Source of the DNA: Prunella strophiata
Taxonomy: Eukaryota; Chordata; Aves; Passeriformes; Prunellidae
Direction: 5' to 3'
Assembly: GCA_036583965.1 (NCBI GenBank)
Contig: JAZBQD010000017.1
Coordinates: 27,066,385 to 27,130,384, forward strand
DNA length: 64,000 nucleotides
Positions within the stretch are counted from its first letter, which is position 1. Every line of letters starts with the position of its first letter. The notes beneath the pieces are model-generated. The model saw nothing but the letters and a program-made list of their open reading frames with translations. It did no database searches and was not told where the DNA came from. The translations under genes and the position numbers were made by a program. This document shows, piece after piece, positions 34,601 through 46,600 of the stretch.

Positions 34601-37600
34601 AACTGCAGAGCTGGAACGGCATCGCCTACGGCTTTTGTGAAGCTAGTCCCACTGGGAGCCACACTCAAGAAAACATCTTTCTGATGCTTCCACAAGTCTG
34701 CATTTTTGATCTGTCTATTGATGCTACGATCCATGTCTGGGAAATTCTCTGGAGCAAACAAGTAAATGTGTGCAATTCCTTTTGAAGCATCCTGTTTAAT
34801 CACCTTGGAACACAAAATACCATTCAACAACCAGTTAGTAACTATTAAAGGCACCTCTGATTTTGTACAGAAGACTAAAGCAGCAACAGTTCCTTGCATT
34901 TATGCAGAGAAACATTTTCAGTGTTCTCCCAAAGATATTAAAGAAGTTGTGGGTAAAAATCCATTCACAGCAGATAAAAAAGATAAAAAGCACCTGTAGC
35001 TATTCCACTAACTTAAAGCAAACACAAAACTTGAATTTTGTTCTATCCAATAGGTCCAATCTCAGTACTGTGTGTACAATTCTTATTTTCAGAAGAACAG
35101 TAGTCAGTGTCCACACAGATCTAAACCACTTATTAAATAATAACACCTAATCCTTTAAACTATTTTCCTGTCATTATGGGAAAAGAGGCCTGCTAAATTA
35201 GATGGAAAAAAATGAAAAAAGCTTCCAGGTTTCTCTCACATGTAATTTTCAAGCACTGACATAAAAACATTTCCTATTTACCATCAGATATGCTAACATT
35301 ATTAATAGTAAAGCACTTAAATTTTAATTTGACGAAGTATGCAACATTCCTTTAATGATGCTTCTGTTGATGCTCCTAGCCAGGAATAAAAACTTTTTGG
35401 AATTAAAGCATGGATCTGCTGTTTATTATTTAATACAGAAAAAATTAGCACCAAATTCAAACTCTTTTGGAAGATGATGTCTAGAAAAGCCAGGTGCAAC
35501 AGGTGTAAGTCTCAGAGTAGAGGTCTAGACTAAAGCAAGCAAAAAGGTTATGGAAAGCTATAAAGCACTTTTTCAAAGAGTCTGACAGTAACTGGAATCA
35601 AAAGGTTAAGAAGAAATTATCTTTGTTTAGTGTGTAGTTACAAGAGATTTCCCTTTGAAGGGTATTTTCAGTTAGTTAAACTGGCTAGGATACATTGAAA
35701 ATGGAAATAATTTTATCTCAAAGATAAGAGAAATTCTAACTATATAAAGCATATACTAAAAGTCAATTAGAAAAAGCAAACAAAACTGCTTTCAAAGACT
35801 AGAAGGAGAAGAAGCTTTGCTCACAAGAGGCATAAAAGTAATTAAAAATTAACTCAGAACTATTTTATGTTGCGTAACATAATGCAATATATTATGTATC
35901 AGCGTATTTTTATGTGCTGAAACTTGACAACTACATTTCTTTCTTATCAGTGGCAAAATAACTCTAGCTGCATATTTGGACTTGGACAGCAAAATATGAA
36001 CAACTGCTAGAAAAATTCACAGCAGAGGGGAAAAGGGAAGAGTCTAAGAGGCTTAAGCAAGTAAGTTTTATAACAAATTTCCTAATGTATATAATTTATG
36101 TCCTTTAGCTGGTTACAAGCGTCTACAGTTTTGTAACAAAAACCAATTTGATGAGTTGTTAAGCTTTTAAAGTTGTTCTTCCAATTTTCTTTCCACGTGC
36201 CTATGTGATTTCAGGCTTCATAGGCATATTGACCACTTACCTTCATGCTGAATTCAGGACAATTTATTACAGCATCTCTCAGCCACAGTACAGCATCTGG
36301 AGTCCACATGCCAGTGTTAGGAGGCAGATCTGCCAGACAGCACTTCAAAGCCTAAGAACAGAATTAAGTATACAAGGTATAATTTAGTAATACGAAAGCT
36401 GGTTCAATTCAGAGAACAATGCTGACAGAGTCAATCATGTATGACAAACAGAAAGAGACAGAGCAAAACACAAATCCAGTACCATGACACATACACAACA
36501 TCCACCAACTCACAGGACTACATTGTGATTTATTTTAGGCAAGGATGCACAAAAAATACACTACAATGTTGAATGCTGTGAAACAAAACACAATTTCAGT
36601 ACATAAACCTTGAAGTAGCATCACTACAAACACTGCCAGGAGATCAAATACAGGTTAACTTTAACATGTTTTTATACCTGAGGAGGTATTGCAATTACTT
36701 CTCTCAGGAATTGTGGTGGGATTTCTTTGAGCTCTGATACTTTAACAGTTGCAACTGTTCCACTATCCATGAACTGCACATCAAGTGCCCGTCTAGTGTG
36801 AATAATTTTTATCTGAAAGAAGAAAGCAAGAGCATACTTTTGAGTTTAAAAACCCAACAGTGACACAAACATTATAAAATATTTCATGGAAACGAAACAT
36901 TCAGATTGAGTTGAACAAGAATAAGAGACATTTCTATGTGGGCAAATTCTAGCTGTTTTTTGAATACTTCTTACCTCCACACGTGCCAATTTTCCTTTGG
37001 AAGGAAACAAGCAGATTTTGCCACAGAAAGGTAGCAATACATTGAACTCAGATGCCTGCTGCAAATATAAAAACAGAAGTCAAAAAGCACAGTTATTACT
37101 ATCTGGCACTCAACTAACCATTTCAAAAGCAACACATGGCATAAACAGTACTGAGAAGCAAAAGCTCTGTTTCAAATGAAAAGTATCTTTCCAGCTTTAG
37201 AAACACTTCTTATCACATTACTTTAAGCCTCCTCAGTTGGTAAATCTTTTAATCCCAAACTCTGTATCTTACAGGGAAATTGGGAGAACATGAAGAGCCA
37301 GGGGTAAAAAGCCACATTTGGAAATAGACTAGGAAATCACCAACAACTACTTGACTTGAAAAGCGAGAGAAGTTAAGAGCTACAACAGACAAGTGAAGAA
37401 GCTCCTAGCTTATATTCTCAAACATACAATTTCTTGAGACATAAAACAAACCAAATTTACTGATAACTCAAGTGAAAGTCTCATGCCACCATGATAATCC
37501 TAAATAACATAACAAGACAATGTCTACACTATAAAAAGAAGGCAAACTCCATTTGAAGAACAATCAACACCTTACTAGGTTTAAATTCTTGGGCAAAATG

Positions 37601-40600
37601 AGTTAGAACCCTCCAGATAAGCTGCAAAGTCTGATAGTAAAAGAATCTGAAGAACAATTTATTTCTTTGATAGCAGCAAGAAAGTAACAAGCACTCTCTC
37701 CCAAGAATACCAACTCTTGTAACACTTAGATGACTGCCTTCCTTAGTGTCTTTGTGTTGCTAAATATTTTAGCAATTTTTAGCAACTTGTGTTGCTAAAC
37801 TTTAGCAACCTTAGCAAAATATTTACAAACTTTATTTCAGTGTTTAGCTTGCTTGAAACTGAATCCTGATAAATTAAAGGTGCTCAGTATAAAATATTTC
37901 CAGATGGTCGCACAACAGGTCTAAAGCTCAACTTCCACACCTGAAACACTTTGACAGCGTAGTTTCACAAGCACCAGTTCCAACAGGACCTCCAAGGATC
38001 TGCATTGCATGATTTCATTTTGTCAGGCTCAGCAGAACTACAAAACTGATTATCTTAATTCTTACAAATGAGATTCTCTTAAGATTTCTCCTCTTTGGTC
38101 TAAATTCCCTTGAGTCTAATAAGGATTGCTGCATGTATCTACAAATGGCTGGTGGAACATCAGACTTCTCTGCCACATGCCTATTTTAAAGCAACTTAAG
38201 ACTTTTCAAAATGTCTGTTATACACCACTTTGATGTTGATACTAGCCACAACATTCAAAAGCTAAGGATGCAAGAACAAGATACGCAGAATCAGATATAT
38301 CAGATCAAAGCCACTGAATCTCCAAAGAAGCCATGGTAAGAAAAACAGAGCTTGATTATGCTGCTTTTACTGCTACTTTATACAGACCTAGCTGTTCATG
38401 CACCTCAACTTCACAATGTAAAATTTCTAGGAAAAAAAAAGAGGCAGCATCTCTACAGACTTCATATTGATCTCATGCAGTTTCCATTAGAAGCTTCCCA
38501 TTAAGAGGCATTCTGTTACTATTCTAACTATTCAAGGAAAGTTGCAAGTAGTTACTGAAGCCTTAGAGAGTACCTGTGAAAAAGGAAGTATCAAAACATA
38601 CTGAAAGGTTCACCCCAAAAACCCCTAAATAAGAAAGAGAACTTTAAGCCTTTTTGAATAGTCTATGGCTACCACAGAAACTTGAACTTATGTGCAAGGA
38701 AAATTATTGGTACACTCTGGAGAAATGCTGCGTGACTTCACCCCTTCCCTCACCATGGAACTTACCTTGTAAAGAAAGTAGTCTTCTAGTTTCTGCAATG
38801 TTTCAGAAAGTCTAGACAAGCCTTTGGATGGCACTTGACAATACAGGCTCCCATCAGAGGAAACACTGGTTACTCTGACGTTGGTATATAGTGCATCTAC
38901 CTGCAACAGTAAGAGTGTGACAAGAAAGGAAAAAAAACCACCAAACACAAAATTTATCAAATTTCTGATTACTTTGGTTTTTGTCCATCTAAGACCTCAA
39001 CAATAAACAATTTTTAATAATTAAGGAGGAAACAGGACAATGGTACCTGTAGGTGCAGTTCAAGGGACTTGTCATACAATGCCTTCAGACAAGTAGCATT
39101 GATGTTGATATCATCTTCTCCAGAAGTGTCATACAGAACAAGAAGAGGAGTATCACTCTTTTCCAGTATTTCCACAGCAAATATCTTGAAGCATGTCTGT
39201 GATTCCACAGCCTTTACTAGGACAGGATCATCACAGAAGGATTCCAGTCCTGTAAGACACACCATACCTTTTTGTGCACAGAAGTTTTACTGCACCCCTA
39301 CTACTTGCAATCTACTTATTTTCTACCTTTTTATCAAAGAAAGCCATCTCTGGGGGCAGGGCAGAATAGAAAAGAAAATAACCCTCTTCAGAAAGAGTTG
39401 AGGCAAATGTGTAGAAAAAAATGGAAAGCATCCAAGCATTAAAAAATCAACTAACCAAAAATAAGACAAGCTCATTCACAGCAATTTCACACATTTAAAA
39501 TTTAATATTCTTAAAAAGTTAAAAAGGCCTACTAGTTTTAGAAAGGTAAATAAATTTATCTTTCTAGTAGCATTAGGAACACTTTAGAATAATTAAATAG
39601 GCTCATATTTAGAAATATTGCCTGATTTGGCCATAACAGATGGTACCTCACTTATGGAAAAAAATGTTGTGCTAGTGTACATTGCTTCACACAGCATTTT
39701 TCCTTTGCTTTAAACGTTTCCTTTTATTTCTTTACGCTCACATATATTAAAGGGACAAAGACATCCATGTTAAGTACAGAAACAATTAAGCTCCATTACA
39801 GAGGTACAGGATAAAATCATCTAATATCAAGGAATCTCTGTAAAACTCTTCTTCACATCCTTTCTTCCTTCCTTTTCCTTCTTTCCATGCATATCCATGT
39901 CTGCTTAGACTAGCTGAGCTGAACAAAATCTATCAAACATATACAGAACTATTACAAAAAAGGATCAGAACTCCCAGACTCACAGAGGCTTCAATACAGA
40001 AGCTGTGCCAACAGTAAGCAGAGCAGTAAGCATGTGTGCAGTCAGCACTGGCTTTCTCTTACCTGCCAGTTTACATTTTGCAGCTTGAAAAGGAAGTGAT
40101 CTGAACTGTTTCTGTAGTCTGCACACACTGTTGCTTTCAACAAACTCAGTGAAGCCATGATCAACATAGTATACCTGACAATGGAAAAGGGAATTAAAAG
40201 CATGAGATCATGAATATATTTGTAAGTATGTTTCCTTGAGTCTAGAGAGAATGTATTCAGTTGTCACATTGTCTATACATCCACAGACAAATTACTTTTT
40301 GCCAGTTTAGTACCATTAATTTCATGTTTTCAGGGAAAGCCTCCTTCTCAAGATCTCTATAAAACCATCCTCTCCAACAGTTCTGCAGAATCTCAACTTT
40401 AAACAGGAACTGTGCTACAAGAATTCAGCATATATTATCTCAAACTATGTGAAGAAAGGTAATAAAGTCACCATTTTTATTTATGAAGTTTTGAAAGTGT
40501 AGAAAAGTCAAATACCACTCAGGTGCCATTTTAAGTTTTGCCTATTGTTTTTACAGCAGTAAGAGAATAATTTTGATTTAAGCTTAAGCATTAAGAGAAT

Positions 40601-43600
40601 AATTTTCATTTAAGCTTATCTTTACTTTCATATAAATACCACAATCAATGCAGGAAACTAGAATGGAAACTACTACTGGCAGCAAATAACTGGAGTTAAA
40701 GTTACAGAAAGAAGGCTTTGATGGGACTTCCTACAACATTTTTTTCGAAACACTGTAATGCAAAATATCTGCATATCAAATATTAAAAATGAGGTCTGAA
40801 CACTGTGCCAGAGGATAACCAGCAAAAACTGCAATAAAGCAGCAGCCTTCTTTGGGCTGATAGTTCTGACTAGGGAGAAATTAGAAGCAAGCAAGCCACT
40901 AATTTTCTTGCCACTTTTCTAAATCCAACAAGACCTCTCTTTCATAAGACCAAGTTTTGACACCCAACTCCAACTCCCAGCTGAAGGGTATCATAGTAAC
41001 TTTCAGGAAAAACTCAATTCTAATACATTTGCTATTTCAGTATTTATTAAATGGTTCAACTTTAAAAATATGTAAAACAGGACTAGGGAGAGAAACAAAA
41101 ATGTTAAGGATGTATCATTAATACTAACTAGACAAGAAATAACTTAGCAGTTTAAAACTTCTTTTATACTTCTAATATATGTTCTAATTTCACTGCAAAT
41201 GGCAAGAAGAGTCTGTTTGGCATAGGAAAATTTTAACAGAGGAGTTAAATAATGTCAATGGGGTTTAACTAAAATGCATATGACATAATTCCCAAAACAC
41301 CAGATCTGCCTGGAAGGGGAAAGTATACTCTTTTTCTTTTTTCTCCCTTTTTTTTTTTTTTTTTTTTTCTTTTCTATTTAGTGCACGCTAGAGATACTTG
41401 AGAACAAGACATCAGACAAGATCCAAGATCTAGGAGCAAATGAATGCTGTCCTTCCCTTTGTCTTCCTGTGTCCGCCTCAAACCATTCCTCCTAACAAAG
41501 GCACAATTTTCAGTACCAAAGTGCTGTAGGGCCCAGCTCCTTGAAAAACAAAACCAAAACTCCCAAACTCAAGCTATTCATGGGGAAAAATCTGAAAGAC
41601 CATTTAATTTTGTCAATCATATAACTTCTACACAGTCTTAATTTCTCATATACCTGAAAACAGAAGCACTTCAGAGCAAGAAAAGAAAGAATACTAGTGC
41701 AACATATTTAAGAATTGACTGTGTATCTAAAAAACAAGCTTGTCTCAATTCTTTCTCCAAGTGCCAGAAGAGGTAATTGCTTGCCTTTACTCTGTTGTCC
41801 TCCAGAGAAATTATCTGTGCACGCAACCAGGCATCTTCTTCAGCGTGTACTGCAACAAGCTGCCCAACACTCAGAGACTGAGCTGGTGACACTGTACTGT
41901 TCTGACTGTAGTATGCTTTCATTTCATCTTCCATTTGTTCCTGAGCAGAAGAATAATCTTTGCCCACATACCTACAATATTTTGCAAAAAAAACAAACAA
42001 AAAAAAAACCCACAAGAAGAGTTGGGATGCAGCTTCAAAAAAGCTAAATAAAACAAAGAACATTTACATTCATATATGAATAAATTATATACATTTTCTA
42101 ATACATTCATGTCCAGTCTTCTCTTTTTAGAAGACAAAGTTGCTCTGTCACTAACAAACAGCATCTTAATCTGGTTTTCACTAAGGTTGATCCAAACCAA
42201 AGCATCTAAAGTATCTTTAAAAATTAGCTGTTCAACCAAGTGCTGTTTTCTCTCATACAACAGTTTTACCTTGACATTTGGCTGCTGACCTAATGGTTCA
42301 TATTAATTCATATTAATTCTATCAAGTATATAAACTTTCCAGAAAATCCAAATGGGAAGTTCTGAATGCTTCAGAAACAAGTCACATTAGAGCAGACAAA
42401 AGGAAAATTTATCCACAAATTTCTATTATTAGCTACTGTTTCTAGCTAATAATTTCTATTATTAGCTACTTATTAGGTTGTTCCTAGAGAAAATACTACT
42501 AAATTCTACCACATAGTTTAGATTATATGCCCACAGATAGTGCAGATATTGTAATGCAACATGATATCATAACTCTGTTATAAAGATTATGTTAAATCTG
42601 ACCACATTCCAGGGAGCTCTGATTTTCCTAGAAACAACCTTTTTATTTCTGTGCAAGCATTCATCTACTTCGTAATGGAGATGAAATGGGGTGACAGTCA
42701 CGTATGTGTGACTCAAAAGTTTCTTGAACATTTGTTTCATAAAGATACCCAACAGTCAGTCAGAGTAACTCAACAGAAAGCAGCAGAATCTTTCAGAATT
42801 TCCTGCTTCACTCACGATTTTATGCACTATTTCTTGTGAGAATTTAATTGCAGTACCTAGTGTATCATCTCTGCCTTCAAACGCTCTGTTGTGAAAATCT
42901 AGTAGATATCTAGGAGTGTTTCTATCATCTCACTTTTGTTCTGACTACATTACAATTCTTTGAGAATTGATCCATGTCTCAGAAACAGCACCAAAACCAG
43001 CACCTTTCAGCGTTGCCTTCATTTGTACTGCAGGTGAAAGGTTTCAGACAAAAAACTTAGCCACATACCAAGAAAGAAAAGAGGTATTGCTCCATCCCTG
43101 AGATTGAAATAGGAATCTAGATTTTATTGATCCCGCAAAAATCAACATCAACCAACAGCTGCTACATAGCTCTTGTGTAGGTCAGCAGAAAGAGGCTGGT
43201 AGGACATGTAAGAAAAGAAGAGCCCATTTACTGTTTCCTCCCTATATGTCTACATGTACATTTTCTTCTCATGGCCAAAAACCCAAATCCCTTCAGGGCT
43301 AGTTTCATCATATCAGGATAAACGACCCTGCCCATGAAGTACATGGATAACTGTGTAGTAATTTTTGTAACTAGGACCAATCATGAACCTACACAAAGCT
43401 GACAAACTGAGAAACTTCAATACCGTCAAAGAAACATGGTTCAAAATTTTGGAACGGCTGCTTTGTTGAGAAATTTTTAGATAACCATCCTCAGCTCAAT
43501 GTCATATGGTATTTTAATCCATGGTACTCAAAGTATTCATCCCAAATACTTAGTGGAAACATCTTTAAAATAACAGACTAGAAAGCTAAGAACCATTATT

Positions 43601-46600
43601 CCACATTGACAGTAACTTATAAATGATGCCAAAACCAAAAGGTGTACAGAAGAGTTTTGTAGAGTTAAATCACACGTGCATAGCAGGCTGAAAGCAAAAG
43701 ATGTAATGCAACAATCCACTTCTTACACTGTCCCCTTAGACCACGCTGATTAGGAACCAAATCAAGGAACACTAGTAGGTTTTTGCTGGATGAAAGCTCA
43801 TCTTTCCATGAGTGCAATCTGATTGCACTCAAGTCATGCCTAGTTAGTTTAAGTTATAGAAAAAAATAGTATTTTAATAAGCACAATAGTAATATCTGAA
43901 CACTGTTTTGTGTTGTAGTGGGATTTTATAAAGTCTTCCAATGGCAAGTCAAATCTGCCTTGGTTTTCAGACAAGCTAAAGCTAATGATAAAAGTGATTG
44001 GTTCAGGACAGAAAAAGTTTCAGAAAATTTCCATATAAACACACAAACAAAAGGATTTTTAATTTTCATTAGCAAAATAAGTAAATAATAAAGTCCTGAA
44101 ACCTCCTGTTCATCTAATTTTTTCTGGCAACCTGCACAATATGAACGTGTGTATTTACAAATAAAGCAAAAAAGGTAGATTCCAAAAATACAAACTTGCC
44201 TAATAAGGACCTCATTAGTGTTTTTCAATTCTAACACCATGATGGACACAGATCCCTCTGATGGAATAATTAGAGAAGGAACAGTTATGTTTTCTAGGTA
44301 CTGGTCCTTGGACTCTTCATACTGCTGTTCAGCTGTGGCCTTCACACCATCATGCCTCTTGACTTTCTCAGTGACATTCAGATTTTCATCAATGCATCTC
44401 TGGGGTTTAGCATAGAGGATCGCCTTTCTGGGGACTTCAGATACATAGTCCACAACACACACATCTGACAGCAACTCTAGATTATTTAGAATGTCTTCTG
44501 GAAATTTTACTTGGTAAGTGTCTTGGTACACTTTGGGAAGTGCATGAGCCCAAAGACCATTGGAATACTTCAGCAAGATGCCAACAACTTTTGCCTTGAA
44601 GTCGCTACTGAGTGATGCAGGTGTGGTCTCCATATTTGGCTTTAACAAAGGGTCTGCTTTTGGTGAAGTAACATTCTGAGATGCCTTTTCTTGCTCAGCA
44701 TCACTTTTTGCTGCTGGTGGTATTTTCTTAGCAGGATAAAGGAATCCATCAATTGGATCACCTCTGTGTATTTTCTCCACCTTGGAAAACAAAAAAGAGA
44801 GTCAATAATCAGCTGCATCTCTAACACTAAGTTGTTTTACCAATTACACTTTTAAAACATGCATTTTATACAGACTTTGAAGAGAATATCCACAGGGAGC
44901 TAAGCTTGAGGCATTTACTACAGGTTAGCATCTCCTGTAATGCTTCCTCCTCTGTTTTGAAGGGTTCCAAACACATATGAGTACATCAGTAATAGGCAAA
45001 TATTTAATCTATGCAATACAACTGGGACTTGCTTCCAAAGAAGTACAGTCTCTCTTTCCTCCTAGCAGGACCAGAAGACGATGACACCCTTCACAGATTT
45101 ACATCTTTTGCATGTTAACCTCCCCAGTCTTCCCCACAGGCAAACAGATAATAAACAAAAGTTTCTCTCAGTTTTCTGAGGGAAAGGAGATTTGATTCTA
45201 CACTTCAGAAACAAGAGGACACTTGCCAGGCAGTGCTATCAGGCAGGCTATCTGCTGTCATGCTCAGGGAATTAGCTTTCTTTACAAAAGTTCTGAAATC
45301 AAGGAAGAAATTTCTGGTTTGTAATAAATTTCTTAATAAAATGGATTAGACCCTTTAAAATCATGCTCCCAGCCTCCTTCAGAGCCAGGTATTTTGCCAG
45401 TCCCTACATATCCATATCCACCCTTTGCTATAAGCATATCACATAGTCTAAAGCCACAACATTGAAAGTACTGTTTGAGAACTGTAGCCACAAACTCACA
45501 ATAAAATTCTTCTTCCTAAAGCTTTGCAGTTTCAACCCAGATTGATCAAACCATAGCTTAGCAGGAATCTATGTAAAACTGAGACAGCAAAAGGTCTTAG
45601 TGTTTTCCCATTGGTGCCAAAGCAAGAAAAATAAAGGAAGTTACTAAGGTTTATGTAGCTCCACTTTGAAGTTCCTTTGTCAGAGGACACAACTCTAATC
45701 AAAGTAATTTTCAAAAGGAGACCAATGAAAAAACATGGAGTAGCTAAACTACTTGCTACTACTCAGGGGTAGCATTCACCTCCACTCTAATAATGTCCAC
45801 ACCCATCAGAATTTTATAAACCTTGCCCAACTAATTGTTTGCAGCTCTGTCCTAGCTACATACAATCAAAGCATAATGAACAAGACTTCAGGTATGATCT
45901 TACAGAAAAGGAGTAACACTCATTATCAAGATAAATTAGCAAGAAACAAATACTGAGTTACAATACATTGAAAAAGAATCAAATGGCCTTTGCTGTATCT
46001 AGATCCATGTATTTTGTCCTGTGTATACCACATCACACTTAGCCCAAATTGCCACATGATCTGAACTAAGAGTCAGGAAATGAACTATATAAGTGCATTT
46101 CCATACACTTGCTCTGCATTACACTGTCTAGGCTGGTGCCAAAACAATCTGTGAAAAGGTTATTGGGAAGAGGTCTTGGTCAACTTCCATGAACACTAGC
46201 ATGACACAAAGGAAATAATTTTCATAGATATAAAAAATATGTTAAACATGTTAGAGAACCCTCACACATTCCTGGCAGCAAGCCTAAATTATTCTCTATC
46301 AGTGAAAAACCAAAATAGAAATACTTTCTGCAAGAATAAGACATAAGAAAGCAAAGTTCTTGGGCATCTCTGCTAGTCAGCTCGATATAAGAGACAACAA
46401 ACATGTGTGGCAGTAAGACCTAGAAGGACTGAGATGCCTTCAATGACTCCTGACAGAGAGCACCTATATTTGTACCCTCTGATATGAGGAATCCTACAGT
46501 GCCCTTTGCACCACAGGAGAAGAAAGGAGATCAGTTAAAAATAGAACCAAACAAAAACTTATCAAAGCCTTGCAAAGGCTTTGATACATAGTCAGGAGAC

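Noticed and set aside
34804..34899. Upstream extension of TDRD7 exon l
   Set aside because: The frame stays open to the right of 34803, but the family sequence and the phase from exon k join exactly at 34803, where a good acceptor lies.
43926..44199. Downstream extension of TDRD7 exon d past the GC donor
   Set aside because: The residues after NEVLIR become hydrophobic and unrelated, and only the GC donor at 44199 keeps the frame into exon e.
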